From an uncultured Clostridium sp. (GTDB taxonomy: Bacteria; Bacillota; Clostridia; Lachnospirales; Lachnospiraceae): a stretch of 48,208 nucleotides of DNA. The stretch covers positions 1-48,208 of the forward strand of contig URFM01000022.1 of assembly GCA_900547035.1 (NCBI GenBank), written 5' to 3'. Made by a program: the position numbers and the translations under genes. Under the pieces are notes generated by a model. The model ran no database searches. It saw only the letters and a list, made by a program, of their open reading frames with translations, and was not told the origin of the DNA. Shown one piece after another: positions 1-9,496 of this stretch. Position 1 is the first letter of the stretch, and each line of letters starts with the position of its first letter.

Positions 1-162
1 TATGGTTTCAGACATCCGAAACGCTTGCATATCGGTAAAGACCTGAATGATTGTGCCTAACCTTTACCACAGGTATATCATGAAAAAGCCGTTCATTTTT
101 TTGCTGTTTTCTATCATTTCCGTGCTATTTTCCGCAAAGCTCTTCCTCCCGCCCTGCCCTGC

Positions 163-171
163 TGGTATAAT
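163..171 (+). promoter_or_regulatory. extended -10 promoter of the two-component operon
   Basis: TGGTATAAT is an extended -10 element with no clear -35. It is followed by a leader that carries a short perfect hairpin (GCGGGC/GCCCGC, about 192-209) before the AAGGAG ribosome site at about 221. Positions 1-162 hold no gene I can support. Confidence 0.5.
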
Positions 172-237
172 AGACGATCATAAAGAGAGCTGCGGGCAAA
201 CAGGCCCGCACCATCCCAAAACAAGGAGTGATTTTCC

Positions 238-1959
238 ATGGCATCCCAGAAGCTTCCGTCACTATCCCGCAAGCTGCTCCTGGCCTTTATCAAGAGTTTC
301 ATCCTCCCCTTAACACTGGTTGCGATCGGCGCTTTTTATCTGTTCAGCGGCTACCAGTACCAGGGATTAAAAGCCCAGGCCCAGAACAACACCCGACTCA
401 TCAGCGCCTATCTGGCAAACTATATTGATGACATTGATGATACCATGAAAGGACTTTATTACACTCCTTATCTCCAGACGGAGACGGATTTGGCTGCCTT
501 ATCTATTGCGGACAGAAGCCGTCTCAGCCTGGAAATCGGGGATACTTTATCCTTAACCGCCTACTCCAGGGATGATTTTGGAGATTTGTTGTTTATTTCC
601 GAAGGAGAGGTCCTCTATTTTAACTCTGACAACTACTACCGGTATCTTCCCACCAACCAGGCTCTGGAAAGCCGGAACTGGTATCTGTCCGCTCTCCAAA
701 AAAAGGGCAAAATCGCCGTAACTCCCTATGAATCATCTTATCAGGACCCGAAGGAAAGCGGCGGCAGGCAAAGAGCCGACAGCTTTTTTATCTCCCGCCA
801 GTTAAAAAATCTCCACGACCCGGATCAGGAAAATGTCATTATGGTCAATTTAAACACCTCCTTTCTGGATTCGCTGTTTTCTCAACTGGATGCCAGCACG
901 CCTGGCATCGTCCTTTTGACCAATGACAACGGGGAATTGATTTATTCCAGTGCTGAGGTGGATTCCGGCTTTTTAAACCACTTGGATAAAGATTCCTTCC
1001 ACTACAGCAATCGTCTCTGGCTCCACAGTTCCCAACCCCTGGACGACTTTCCCTTAAATGTCCATGTGCTGCTGTCCGCCTCCTATATCATGCGTCAGAT
1101 TGCCGCCTTTGCCTTAATCTGCGCGGCGGGATTTCTGGCCGCCGCCTGCATCGCCTACCTGCTCTTTAAGGGCAATGACCGCTGGATTCAAAATCCCGTC
1201 CACCACATCCGGTCTGTCTTAAAAACTATGGAGCAGGGAAATTTGGATGCCCGCTGCCAGCCCCTTCCCATCAGCGAATTTCAGGAGATTGGCACCTCCG
1301 TCAACCACATGGCCCAAAAGCTCCAGGAGAAAATCCACAATGAATATGAACTGCTGATTGCTCAGAAAAACCTGCAGTTCCAGGCACTGCAGTCCCAAAT
1401 CCGGCCTCATTTTATCATCAACACCATCTACAGCTTCATCACCCTCAACCAGATTGGGGAGACAGAGCTGCTAAACGACTGTTTTTACCGGTTCGCCAAT
1501 ATCCTGCGCTATGTGCTGAGCAAGGAGCAGGAGACCACATTGGGAAAAGAGCTGGATTTTCTGGACAGCTACTGCGCCCTCTTCCACCTTCGCTTCGGGG
1601 ATCGGATTCAGTACCGAATTTCCTGTGATAACGCCCTCCGTCCCCTTATCATACCGAAGCTGCTTCTTCAGCCCCTGGCAGAAAACGCCATCATCCACGG
1701 CATCGAACCCAGCGAGACGCCCTGTACTCTGGAAATTTCAGTGGAAAAACATGGCGAAAACCTTTATATTATAATTGAGGACAGCGGAGTGGGATTTGAA
1801 CCGGATCAGCTGTTTTCCTCCACCTCCATCGGCCTTAAAAATGTGGAAAACCGCATCCAGCTTTGGAACAAAGAGGTGAAGTTTTATATTTACCGGGCGG
1901 GCGGCCTGACCATCCAGGCCATTATCATTCCCGGTTCCGTACAAGGGGGATTATCATGA
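238..1959 (+). CDS. YesM-type sensor histidine kinase
   Basis: A 573-residue membrane sensor kinase. An N-terminal membrane segment (about residues 15-38) is followed by an extracytoplasmic sensing region (about 40-280), a second membrane segment (about 283-305), a HAMP linker, and a His_kinase domain with the LytS/YesM-type phospho-acceptor motif RPHFIIN (His391). The HATPase domain follows, with the N-box LLQPLAENAIIHG and the DSGVGF G1 box near the C terminus. The ATG at 238 sits 11 bases after AAGGAG. The stop overlaps the start of the response regulator (ATGA), so the two are translationally coupled. YesM/YesN pairs usually sense extracellular sugars or oligosaccharides and activate a neighbouring ABC importer. 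The convergent importer at 3.4-7.5 kb is the obvious target, although that link is inferred from position. Confidence 0.93.
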   Translation: MASQKLPSLSRKLLLAFIKSFILPLTLVAIGAFYLFSGYQYQGLKAQAQNNTRLISAYLANYIDDIDDTMKGLYYTPYLQTETDLAALSIADRSRLSLEIGDTLSLTAYSRDDFGDLLFISEGEVLYFNSDNYYRYLPTNQALESRNWYLSALQKKGKIAVTPYESSYQDPKESGGRQRADSFFISRQLKNLHDPDQENVIMVNLNTSFLDSLFSQLDASTPGIVLLTNDNGELIYSSAEVDSGFLNHLDKDSFHYSNRLWLHSSQPLDDFPLNVHVLLSASYIMRQIAAFALICAAGFLAAACIAYLLFKGNDRWIQNPVHHIRSVLKTMEQGNLDARCQPLPISEFQEIGTSVNHMAQKLQEKIHNEYELLIAQKNLQFQALQSQIRPHFIINTIYSFITLNQIGETELLNDCFYRFANILRYVLSKEQETTLGKELDFLDSYCALFHLRFGDRIQYRISCDNALRPLIIPKLLLQPLAENAIIHGIEPSETPCTLEISVEKHGENLYIIIEDSGVGFEPDQLFSSTSIGLKNVENRIQLWNKEVKFYIYRAGGLTIQAIIIPGSVQGGLS

Positions 1960-3356
1960 ACATACTGGTAGTTGACGATGAGCCTTTGATTCATCTGTCC
2001 ATCGAAAAACTGATTCTGGCTTCCGCTGAGGACTGCCAGGTCCACCACGCCTACACTGGTCAGCAGATGCTGGATATTTTAAAGATATACCGGTTCCAGC
2101 TGGCCTATGTGGACATTAAGATGCCGGGCATAAGCGGTCTGGAAGCCATCCGCCGGGCCAAGGAAATTTCCCCCTCCACCCGCTACTACATTATGACCGG
2201 GTTCAATGAGTTTGAATACGCCAAGCAGGCAGTGAAGCTGAAGGTGGAGGACTATCTGATGAAGCCCTTAGACCAGAGGACCATCTGGGAAACCATCCAG
2301 GCAGCCCGGGCCCTGGAGTTTTCCACCCTGCGGGAGAAAAAGACTGTTTTCCGCAACTGGCTGGAAAACACCATTAACCATCGAAGTGGTTCCCTGGGAA
2401 AATACGAGGGCTATTACCGCTTTCTCCTTCTAATTACCATCGACAGCAACGCCCTCCCGCCCCAGTCTCTTCCGGAACGGCTGCGGCCCTATGAGGATTC
2501 CTTTGTCTCTTCTTTCAGCGGAAACCAGATTCTTCTGCTCTGCTTCAGCGAGGACTCCGGGCTGCTGCACCGCATGTCCAAAGAGCTGGCAGGTAAAAGC
2601 TACTCCGACGGCATCACCTTTTTCGCCTCCTCCATCACCTGCAAAAGCAGCGAAGCGGAGGGGGACCTGCGGAAGCTTCTCCATTATTCCTGCCTGCGGG
2701 TTATCAACGGAAGCGAGCGTTTCTACTACCTGAAGCCTCTGCTCTCCTGCGAATCCCAGCTGCTGGAATTCTGCTCCCTCTGCGTCCGATGGCAGACCGC
2801 CTGCTTTGGGAAACGCTACAGCGAATTTATCAACTGCAGCGAAGACATCTGCCGATTCCTGGAACAGAACCGGGAGCTGGACAAATATCACCGGGAAATC
2901 CACCGTTTCTTCTCCCGGACCACCGGCCTTGCCCTTCCTCCCTGTTTGGAGTCCGGCCAGCTAAAATACGTGCTCCAGGACTACGCCCGCGCCATGGTCC
3001 ACGCCTCAGAGGGAGGAAAGCCGGTTCAGGCTATTATCCAGTACATCCAGGACCACTACTGCGAAAACCTGTCTATCGGCGGCCTGGCGGAGCAGTTCGG
3101 CTTTTCCGCCAACTACATCAGCAACCTTTTAAAGCAGGAGCTTGGCCTCTCCTACAGCAAGTACCTGACCCAACTGCGTTTAAACCACGCCAAGGAGCTT
3201 CTGCTGTCCACCAGGCAGTCGGTAAAGGAGATTACCGAAGCCTGCGGCTACTACAGCCAAAGCCATTTTACCAAGCTCTTTCTGGAATATGAGGGCTGTA
3301 CGCCTGCGGAATTCCGGAAAAATTCCGGGCAATCTTCAAATGAACCTCCCAACTAA
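1956..3356 (+). CDS. YesN-type response regulator, REC + AraC HTH
   Basis: A 466-residue response regulator. The receiver domain (residues 1-120) begins MNILVVDDEP, has the acidic pair D7/D8, phospho-acceptor D53 in VDIKMPG and the conserved lysine in LMKPLD. A middle region of about 220 residues has no motif I recognise. The C-terminal 100 residues form a double helix-turn-helix of AraC type (IQDHYCENLSIGGLAEQFG... then EITEACGYYSQSHFTKLF). The frame is open upstream to 1863, but the ATG at 1956 is chosen because it starts the canonical receiver motif, overlaps the kinase stop as ATGA and follows AAGGGGG at 1943. It probably activates the ABC importer encoded convergently; paired palindromes in that promoter are candidate binding sites. 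Confidence 0.92.
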   Translation: MNILVVDDEPLIHLSIEKLILASAEDCQVHHAYTGQQMLDILKIYRFQLAYVDIKMPGISGLEAIRRAKEISPSTRYYIMTGFNEFEYAKQAVKLKVEDYLMKPLDQRTIWETIQAARALEFSTLREKKTVFRNWLENTINHRSGSLGKYEGYYRFLLLITIDSNALPPQSLPERLRPYEDSFVSSFSGNQILLLCFSEDSGLLHRMSKELAGKSYSDGITFFASSITCKSSEAEGDLRKLLHYSCLRVINGSERFYYLKPLLSCESQLLEFCSLCVRWQTACFGKRYSEFINCSEDICRFLEQNRELDKYHREIHRFFSRTTGLALPPCLESGQLKYVLQDYARAMVHASEGGKPVQAIIQYIQDHYCENLSIGGLAEQFGFSANYISNLLKQELGLSYSKYLTQLRLNHAKELLLSTRQSVKEITEACGYYSQSHFTKLFLEYEGCTPAEFRKNSGQSSNEPPN

Positions 3357-3358
3357 CC

Positions 3359-3392
3359 AGGGGGCCGCTCATCGCAGCCCCCCCTCTTCTTT
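3359..3392 (+). terminator. terminator of the two-component operon
   Basis: GGGGGC (3360-3365) pairs with GCCCCC starting at 3377, and a pyrimidine-rich CTCTTCTTTCTCT tail follows on the plus strand. It lies in the 51-bp gap between the two convergent operons, so it may also stop the opposing transcript. Confidence 0.6.
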
Positions 3393-3407
3393 CTCTGTTA
3401 AAATCTC

Positions 3408-4694
3408 TTACTGGAACAGCTCCGCTACCCGGTCTGCCATGCTCTGGACAGCCTCCTCCGGTGAATATCCGTCTTCCAGGATGCACTTCTGAATCTCATT
3501 GGCGATGATATCTTTCGTCTCCGCATACTCGGGAATGAAGGTAGCCTCCGCACAGTACTGCACGTTATCAGTAATAATCTGCAGGTTGGGGTCTTCCTCC
3601 ACCATCTGCTTGTAGGTATCCTGCTCGGTGCAGCTCTGTCTTACCGGCAGATATCCTGTGCCGTTCGCCCATGTGATGGCGTTCTCGGTGCTGGTCATGA
3701 ACTTGATGAACTCCCAGCCTGCTGCTTCTTCTTCCTCGCTGTGGCCGCCGAACATCATCAGATTGGAACCGCCTGCGGGATAAGCCCTGTCAGTCAGCAT
3801 GGGAATCGCGCCGACGCCTACCTCAAAGTCACATGTCTGCTCCAGGCCCTTTAGCTGGGCGCTGCTCTGCATAATCATCGCTGCGGTTCCTGCGGCAAAG
3901 TTGTTTCTGCAGGCCTCGGAAGAGTTGTAATCCTGGCCGGAGGGCACGTTCATGGTTCCTGCGGCAATCATATCCTTCCACAGATTCAGGGCCTCCACGC
4001 CGGAACCGTCATTGAATCCGATGGTTGTCTCGTCTTCGTTGTAAATCGTTCCGCCTGCATTCATCACCAGAGCGGTGTAATACCACTGGTCCAGAGGGCA
4101 GGAATAACCGTATACGCCGTCAGCGGTCAGGGCAGCGGCCGTCTCCTTTAACTCATCCCATGTCTCCGGGGGGTTCTCAATGCCGGCCTGGGCGAAGAGG
4201 TCTTTATTGTAGTAAAGTACCGGAAGGCTTCTGGAATGGGGCAGGGCGATTAATTTCCCGTCATAGTAGGATGCATCCAGCAGGCCGGGCATAAAATCGT
4301 CCAGGTCAAAGTCCTCCGCATCTACATATTTCTGCAAGTCTACCAGCTGACCGGAATCAGCGAATACGCCAAGGCTTCCGATTTCCATCTGAGCAACCAC
4401 CGGCGCCTCCTGGACGGACAGGGCCGCCTGCATCTTGGTGCTGGCCTCTGTATAGGAACCCTGATGAACGGCCTTTACTACAATCTTATCCTGAGAAGCG
4501 TTGAATGCGTCGGTCAGTTCCTGAATCAGCTCTCCGTTGGAAGCGCCCATGCAGTGCCAGAACTCAATCTCAATCTTTCCATCGGCATTTTCAGCGGCAG
4601 ACTCTCCGCTCTCCTGTGAGCCGGAAGAACATCCGGTCAGCATTGCCAGTGACATGGCTGCGGTCAGCCCGAGGAGCAGGTTTCTTTTTTTCAT
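3408..4694 (-). CDS. ABC importer substrate-binding lipoprotein (family 1, UgpB-like)
   Basis: A 428-residue extracellular solute-binding protein. It has a lysine-rich start (MKKRNLLLG), a hydrophobic stretch and the lipobox LTGC, so it is predicted to be lipid-anchored at about Cys21. The body is family 1 (CUT1): IEFWHCMG near the N terminus, SLPVLYYNKDLFAQAG in the hinge region and GGSNLMMF later. The SLPVLYYNK and GGSN segments resemble UgpB, the glycerol-3-phosphate binding protein. That makes a phosphorylated glycerol or sugar a reasonable guess, but the substrate is not proven. An in-frame ATG at 4709 overlaps the GGAGG ribosome site, so the ATG at 4694, eight bases after GGAGG, is preferred. 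It is last in an ATPase-permease-permease-binding protein operon. Confidence 0.9.
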   Translation of the reverse strand: MKKRNLLLGLTAAMSLAMLTGCSSGSQESGESAAENADGKIEIEFWHCMGASNGELIQELTDAFNASQDKIVVKAVHQGSYTEASTKMQAALSVQEAPVVAQMEIGSLGVFADSGQLVDLQKYVDAEDFDLDDFMPGLLDASYYDGKLIALPHSRSLPVLYYNKDLFAQAGIENPPETWDELKETAAALTADGVYGYSCPLDQWYYTALVMNAGGTIYNEDETTIGFNDGSGVEALNLWKDMIAAGTMNVPSGQDYNSSEACRNNFAAGTAAMIMQSSAQLKGLEQTCDFEVGVGAIPMLTDRAYPAGGSNLMMFGGHSEEEEAAGWEFIKFMTSTENAITWANGTGYLPVRQSCTEQDTYKQMVEEDPNLQIITDNVQYCAEATFIPEYAETKDIIANEIQKCILEDGYSPEEAVQSMADRVAELFQ

Positions 4695-4733
4695 TATTTT
4701 TTCCTCCATTCATTTTTATCTAACGGTTATCCG

Positions 4734-5579
4734 TTATTTAATCCCGGAATAGGTAAAGGAATTCCGGATTTTCTTACTCGCGATTATATAGACAATCAGA
4801 ATCGGCAGTACCAGCACTACATTTCCCGCCATGATAATGTTCCACATCTGCAGCGTCTCTGAGGATTTCAGGGCCGCCACTCCTACTGGCAAGGTACGCA
4901 GCGTCTCGCTGGACGTCATGATTAAGGGCCAGAAGTAGTTGTTCCAGGTGGAAATGAATGACAGCAGGCCGATGGTCACCAGGGCCGGCTTTGCCATGGG
5001 CATCATAACCTTGAACATAATCTTCATATTGCTGGCATCATCCAGCCTGGCCGCCTCGATTACCTCCTGGGGAATCTGCATGAAATACTGGCGCAGCATG
5101 AAGATTCCGAAGGGATTGGAGATAAAGGGCAGAATCAGGGGAAGCAGCGTTCCCAAAAGCTTTACCCGGCTGAACATGAAGTACACCGGCAGGAACGTAA
5201 TCTGCTGAGGAATCATCTGTCCTAAAAGCACCAGACCGAAAAAGAGCTTTTTTCCGCGGTACTCGTGGCGGGAAAGGCTGTAAGCCGCCGGTACGATAAC
5301 CAGATACTGCAGCACCAGCACCGTCAGGCTGACGATTACGGAATTGGTAAAGTACCTTGCAATGGGAACCACCTCAAACACATGGGTGAAGTTTTCCCAT
5401 TGAATTTTTTTAGGAATCAGCGTCGGCGGGAACTGCAGGGCTTCCGTCAGGTCCTTTAAGGACGTGCTGACCATCCAGTAAAAGGGGAAAATGAAAATTA
5501 CAATCACAATGGCCTTTAACAGGGCGTTCAGCACCCGCATTATTTTATTAAACACAATATCTCTGTCATATGTCTGCAT
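4734..5579 (-). CDS. ABC sugar-type permease (UgpE/MalG-like)
   Basis: A 281-residue inner-membrane permease of the CUT1 class with about six hydrophobic helices. The EAA loop (EVIEAARLDDASNMKIMFKVMMPMAKP, about residues 185-210) contacts the ATPase. The C terminus (FTYSGIK) fits the UgpE/MalG type. The frame extends upstream to 5636 inside the preceding permease gene, but the ATG at 5579 follows AAGGGGGG with good spacing and gives a normal length. It lies 13 bases after the first permease and 39 bases before the binding protein, so it is co-transcribed with both. Confidence 0.92.
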   Translation of the reverse strand: MQTYDRDIVFNKIMRVLNALLKAIVIVIFIFPFYWMVSTSLKDLTEALQFPPTLIPKKIQWENFTHVFEVVPIARYFTNSVIVSLTVLVLQYLVIVPAAYSLSRHEYRGKKLFFGLVLLGQMIPQQITFLPVYFMFSRVKLLGTLLPLILPFISNPFGIFMLRQYFMQIPQEVIEAARLDDASNMKIMFKVMMPMAKPALVTIGLLSFISTWNNYFWPLIMTSSETLRTLPVGVAALKSSETLQMWNIIMAGNVVLVLPILIVYIIASKKIRNSFTYSGIK

Positions 5580-5592
5580 ATTTCCGCCCCCC

Positions 5593-6492
5593 TTATTGAT
5601 AATGTACTTTGTTTCTGCTGACGCCGAACTGCACATAAGTCATGACGCACACCAGCACCAGGAGAACCACGCCGGCCGCGCAGGCCACGCCCGGATTGCC
5701 GTAGCGGAAGGCGTATGCATAGATATAATACACCAGCGTGTTGGTGGAGTCTACCGGACCGCCCTGGGTCATAACGTTTACCGCGTCAAAGATACGGAAG
5801 GAGGCAATAGAAGCCACCACGCAGGTAAACAGGATGGTTGGTGAAATCATCGGCAGGGTAATCTTGAAAAAAGTGCGGATTTTCGGGGTATTGTCCAGCT
5901 CCGCAGCCTCATAGATATCCTTAGGGACGGTTTTTAAAGCAGCCATCACCAACAGCACATAGTAGCCTACGCTCTTCCACACCATCACCAGCACCAGAGA
6001 GAACATTGCCGTTGACGGGCTGGACAGGAAGGGAAATTTATCCAATCCCAAAGCCGTCAGGACCATGTTGAAGAATCCGGTGTCCGGCTCCATCAGCCAC
6101 AAAAATACGATGGATACCGATACCATGGAGATTACATGGGGCGTAAAGATACAGGCCTCCACCATGTTGTTGAGCTTTTTCTGCCTGGAGCCGTTGAGCC
6201 ACACCGCGATGATGATTGCCAGCACCATGGTCAGGCCCACAAACAGCACCGTATAGATGATGGTATTCATCAGTACCTTGTGGAAGGTTTCGTCAAATAC
6301 AATCTCTTTATAGTTTTCCAGTCCTACAAATTCCTTCTCCAGGGAAATAAGGCTTCCGGAATACAGGGACCGGTAAATCAGATAAATTACCGGGTAAACC
6401 GTAAATATAAACAGCAGAATTGCCGCCGGCGCAGCTGTGGCCACGCCCAGAAGCCTGTCCCTCTTTTCGCTTGCACTTCTCTCTTTCTTCAC
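5593..6492 (-). CDS. ABC sugar-type permease (UgpA/MalF-like)
   Basis: A 299-residue membrane protein with six predicted helices. The first is at about residues 17-37 (ATAAPAAILLFIFTVYPVIY) and the EAA-type loop is DIYEAAELDNTPKIRTFFKITLPM at about 205-228. This is the partner permease of the CUT1 importer and forms a heterodimer with the downstream permease. The start is GTG at 6492, preceded by AGGGGGTG. The gene is 11 bases downstream of the ATPase gene. It has no long periplasmic loop, so it is not a MalF-length protein. Confidence 0.92.
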   Translation of the reverse strand: MKKERSASEKRDRLLGVATAAPAAILLFIFTVYPVIYLIYRSLYSGSLISLEKEFVGLENYKEIVFDETFHKVLMNTIIYTVLFVGLTMVLAIIIAVWLNGSRQKKLNNMVEACIFTPHVISMVSVSIVFLWLMEPDTGFFNMVLTALGLDKFPFLSSPSTAMFSLVLVMVWKSVGYYVLLVMAALKTVPKDIYEAAELDNTPKIRTFFKITLPMISPTILFTCVVASIASFRIFDAVNVMTQGGPVDSTNTLVYYIYAYAFRYGNPGVACAAGVVLLVLVCVMTYVQFGVSRNKVHYQ

Positions 6493-6503
6493 CGTTGCAC
6501 CCC

Positions 6504-7541
6504 CTATTTCTCAAATGTGCGCTTAATCAATTCCTGCTCCCCCACATCCAGTTCAACGCGCTTTTCGTTCTGATCAAACAGATACATAGAGGTAAAGGGC
6601 ACATAGATTTTCGTCTCTGTTCCGCTGTCAATCTCGTACTCACTCTTGGCCATCAGAGTACCGTACCGGCTGCTTAAGGAGTAGATAATCTCGGAACCCA
6701 GCATTTCCTTAGTAGCCACCTTCACCTGAATGGTAATGTGGGGAACCTGGGGTTCTTCAAAAAGTACCCGCTCCGGCCTGAATCCCAGCATCCTGCCATC
6801 GGACAGAACATTTCTCAGCACGTTCATCTGAGGCGTTCCGATAAACTGGGCCGCGTACACGCAGTTGGGATTGTTGTACAGCTCTCTGGGTGAACTCTGC
6901 TGGACAATGTAACCGTCCTTCATCAGCACAATGGTGTCCGCCATGGACATGGCTTCGGTCTGGTCATGGGTTACATACACAAAGGTGGTCCCCAGCCTCT
7001 TGTGAAGCTCAATTAACTCCACTCTCATCTGGGCTCTCAGCTTGGCGTCCAGATTTGACAGGGGCTCATCCATCAGGAATACCTTGGGCTGCTTTACCAT
7101 GGCCCGGGCCAGGGCCACTCTCTGTCTCTGACCGCCGGAAAGCTTGGAAGGCTTGCGGTCCAGATACTCGGTCAGCCCTACAATTTCGCAGATTTCCTTC
7201 ACCCTCCGGTCACGCTCCTCCTTCGGAACCTTCTTATTTTCCAGCCCAAAAGAAATATTCTGGCGCACCGTCATGGTGGGATACAGGGCGTAGTTCTGAA
7301 ATACCATGGCAATATCCCGCTTGCCCGGCGTCACGTCGTTTACCTTCTGTCCGTCAATGTAGATTTCCCCGTCCGTCGGGTCGTCCAGTCCGGTAATCAT
7401 CCGGAGGGTGGTGGATTTTCCGCAGCCGGACGGCCCTACCAGCACCGTAAAGGAGCCATCTTTAATCTCCAAGTTCAGATTTTCAATGACGACATCCTTT
7501 TCAAACTGCTTTTTCACATTTCTTAACTGAATTGTCCCCAT
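6504..7541 (-). CDS. ABC importer ATPase (UgpC/MsmK-like)
   Basis: A 345-residue CUT1 ATPase. It has Walker A GPSGCGKST, Q-loop VFQNYALYP, signature LSGGQRQR, Walker B VFLMDEPLSNLD and H-loop THDQ. A C-terminal regulatory OB-fold (TOBE-like) region follows from about residue 240 (LGFRPERV). The ATG at 7541 follows GAGGGAGA. It is the first gene of the importer operon. An ATPase encoded together with its permeases is less common in Firmicutes, where one MsmK often serves many importers, so this one is probably dedicated. Confidence 0.94.
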   Translation of the reverse strand: MGTIQLRNVKKQFEKDVVIENLNLEIKDGSFTVLVGPSGCGKSTTLRMITGLDDPTDGEIYIDGQKVNDVTPGKRDIAMVFQNYALYPTMTVRQNISFGLENKKVPKEERDRRVKEICEIVGLTEYLDRKPSKLSGGQRQRVALARAMVKQPKVFLMDEPLSNLDAKLRAQMRVELIELHKRLGTTFVYVTHDQTEAMSMADTIVLMKDGYIVQQSSPRELYNNPNCVYAAQFIGTPQMNVLRNVLSDGRMLGFRPERVLFEEPQVPHITIQVKVATKEMLGSEIIYSLSSRYGTLMAKSEYEIDSGTETKIYVPFTSMYLFDQNEKRVELDVGEQELIKRTFEK

Positions 7542-7598
7542 TCTTTCATCTCCCTCGCTTTATTTCAAAAATTTTCTCTGCGCGCTTTGACTAAATCC

Positions 7599-7680
7599 AA
7601 TATAGCATCAAAAAACAGCAGCTTTTTTGCTCATTTCCACACTGGAAGTGCTACTTTTCCCTGAAATGGAAAGTTATGTA
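7599..7680 (-). promoter_or_regulatory. importer operon promoter with two TTTCC/GGAA palindromes
   Basis: On the minus strand a TATATT -10 (7599-7604) lacks a recognisable -35. Upstream lie two dyads, TTCCACACTGGAA (7635-7647) and CTTTTCC-N7-GGAAAG (about 7654-7673), whose centres are about 23 bp apart, close to two helical turns. This fits an activator-dependent promoter, plausibly bound by the YesN-type regulator. The assignment is inference. Confidence 0.45.
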
Positions 7681-7734
7681 AGAAGAAGGTAAAGGACTGT
7701 AAGAACAGGGTAAAGAGAAGGTCAGAATTTTGTA

Positions 7735-7760
7735 CAAAAACGGAGCCCTTTCGGGCTCCT
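7735..7760 (-). terminator. terminator of the TetR/ABC exporter operon
   Basis: GGAGCCC (7742-7748) and GGGCTCC (7753-7759) with a 4-base loop form a perfect stem. On the minus strand it is followed by GTTTTTG, and it starts six bases past the exporter stop codon. Confidence 0.85.
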
Positions 7761-7765
7761 TAAAA

Positions 7766-9496
7766 TCAAATCCCCCACTGCCCGCTCAAATCCTGCAGCT
7801 TCACCATATGAGGATAAATGGTTCCTCTCTCCATCAGCTCCCGGGGCGTTCCCTCTTCCGCCGCCCTTCCATCCGCCAGCACCACCACCTTGTCGGCTCC
7901 GCTTACGGTGCGCATCCGGTGAGCGATGACCAGGACGGTTTTATCCTGGATTAGCCTGGATAGGGCCTCCTGGATCAGGGTCTCATTCTCCACATCCAGG
8001 GATGCGGTGGCCTCGTCCAGCAGAATGATGGGCGCGTTTTTCAGGAAGGCCCTGGCAATGGAAACCCTCTGCCGCTCTCCTCCCGACAGCTGGCAGCCGT
8101 TTTCCCCAATCATGGTCTGGAATCCGTCCGGGAGCTTTAAGGCAAACTCCTGGCAGCCCGCCAGCCTGGCGGCCTCCAGCACCTCCTGGTCCGTGGCGTC
8201 CTTTCGGCCAATCCGGATATTTTCCATAATGGTGTTGTTAAACAGCGTCACATCCTGGAACACGATGGAGTACAGGGAAAGGAGGGTCTCCGGGTCCACT
8301 CCCCTGATATCCATTCCCCCTACCGTAATCGTTCCCCGGTCCACGTCCCAGAACCTGGCCGCCAGCCGGGACACGGTGGTCTTTCCCCCTCCCGAAGGCC
8401 CCACCAGGGCGGTAACCTGGCCCTGCTTTGCGGTAAAGGACACATCCTTTAAGACCTGCTCCCCGCTGTTGTAGGAAAATCCCACATGGTCGAACACGAT
8501 ATCATATCCCCTGTTGGTCAGCTTCTCCTCCCCGGTCTGGACCGGGCAGTCCAGAATCTCATTCATCCGGTTGATATTGGTCTTGGTGGAAATCACCGCC
8601 GCCAGATTCTGCAGAGCCCCCTCTAAGGGCGTATACAGCCTGGAGGCCGCCAGCAGGTAGAGGAAGAACAGCGGAATCCGGATTTTCCCCTGAATCAGCA
8701 GGACAGAGCCCGTCAGGGCTACGGTGGCGATGCCGAATTTCAGGATTAAGGTGGAGGAAACCACAAAGAGAGCGGTCCCCAGCTCCGTCACAATATGACG
8801 CTTCTCCGCATAGTCGATTTTCTCATCCAGCCCGGCCAGATACTGCTTTTCCCCGTTGTTGGCCTTCAAATCCTGGAGATTTTCGATGCACTCCTGAACC
8901 CCTGTTTCAAGGGCCACATTGGCCTCCACCGACTTCCGGTTAAAATACTCCTGGATTCGGGCGGACAGCAGGGTGACGGCAAAGGCCACCGGCAGCACCC
9001 ACACCGCCGCAAGTCCCATAGGCAGGTTCATCGCCAGCAGGCAAAGCCCCACCAATGTGGTGGAAATCATAGCCCCCGCCAGCTCCGGCACATAGTGAGA
9101 AAATGCCGTCTCCAGGGTGGCGCAGTCCCCCATAATGGAGTTAGTCAAGTCCGCCAGGTCCTTCTTCCCGAAAAAGGACAGGGGAATCAGCCGCAGCTTT
9201 TCCGCCAGGGAGATGCGGCGCACCCCGCTCTCCACATAGGTGGCCAGGTAGGTGGCGTTGTACTGAAGGCCCGTTACCAGGAAAATCACCGCTAGGCAGG
9301 CGGCGCAGCCAAGGATATAGCGGAGCGCCCCATTTTCCCCGATTCCCCCGTCCATCAAATCCAGCACAAACCGGTACAAAAGCCCTATGGGAAACATGAA
9401 CGCCAGATTCTGTGCCGCGCAGGCTAAGCAGCCCTTCATCAAATCCACCGCCCCCTGGCGGGACAGGGCAAAACGTCTCTGCAGTTTCTCAATCAT
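7766..9496 (-). CDS. half-size ABC transporter, exporter fold (second of pair)
   Basis: A 576-residue protein with an N-terminal membrane domain of about six helices (residues 20-320) fused to an ABC ATPase. The ATPase has Walker A GPSGGGKTT, signature LSGGERQR, Walker B IILLDEATASLD and H-loop AHR, all consensus. Its ATG overlaps the stop of the upstream half-transporter by four bases (ATGA), so the two very likely form a heterodimer. Exporter-fold pairs of this kind include drug exporters and YbtPQ/IrtAB-type siderophore importers. A putative iron-type operator in front of the operon makes a metal-chelate role worth testing. Substrate and direction are not shown by the sequence. Confidence 0.88.
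   Translation of the reverse strand: MIEKLQRRFALSRQGAVDLMKGCLACAAQNLAFMFPIGLLYRFVLDLMDGGIGENGALRYILGCAACLAVIFLVTGLQYNATYLATYVESGVRRISLAEKLRLIPLSFFGKKDLADLTNSIMGDCATLETAFSHYVPELAGAMISTTLVGLCLLAMNLPMGLAAVWVLPVAFAVTLLSARIQEYFNRKSVEANVALETGVQECIENLQDLKANNGEKQYLAGLDEKIDYAEKRHIVTELGTALFVVSSTLILKFGIATVALTGSVLLIQGKIRIPLFFLYLLAASRLYTPLEGALQNLAAVISTKTNINRMNEILDCPVQTGEEKLTNRGYDIVFDHVGFSYNSGEQVLKDVSFTAKQGQVTALVGPSGGGKTTVSRLAARFWDVDRGTITVGGMDIRGVDPETLLSLYSIVFQDVTLFNNTIMENIRIGRKDATDQEVLEAARLAGCQEFALKLPDGFQTMIGENGCQLSGGERQRVSIARAFLKNAPIILLDEATASLDVENETLIQEALSRLIQDKTVLVIAHRMRTVSGADKVVVLADGRAAEEGTPRELMERGTIYPHMVKLQDLSGQWGI

Noticed and set aside
47..313. Plus-strand ORF of 88 codons at the left edge
   Set aside because: Overlaps the kinase start in another frame and carries the promoter and leader hairpin; no motif.
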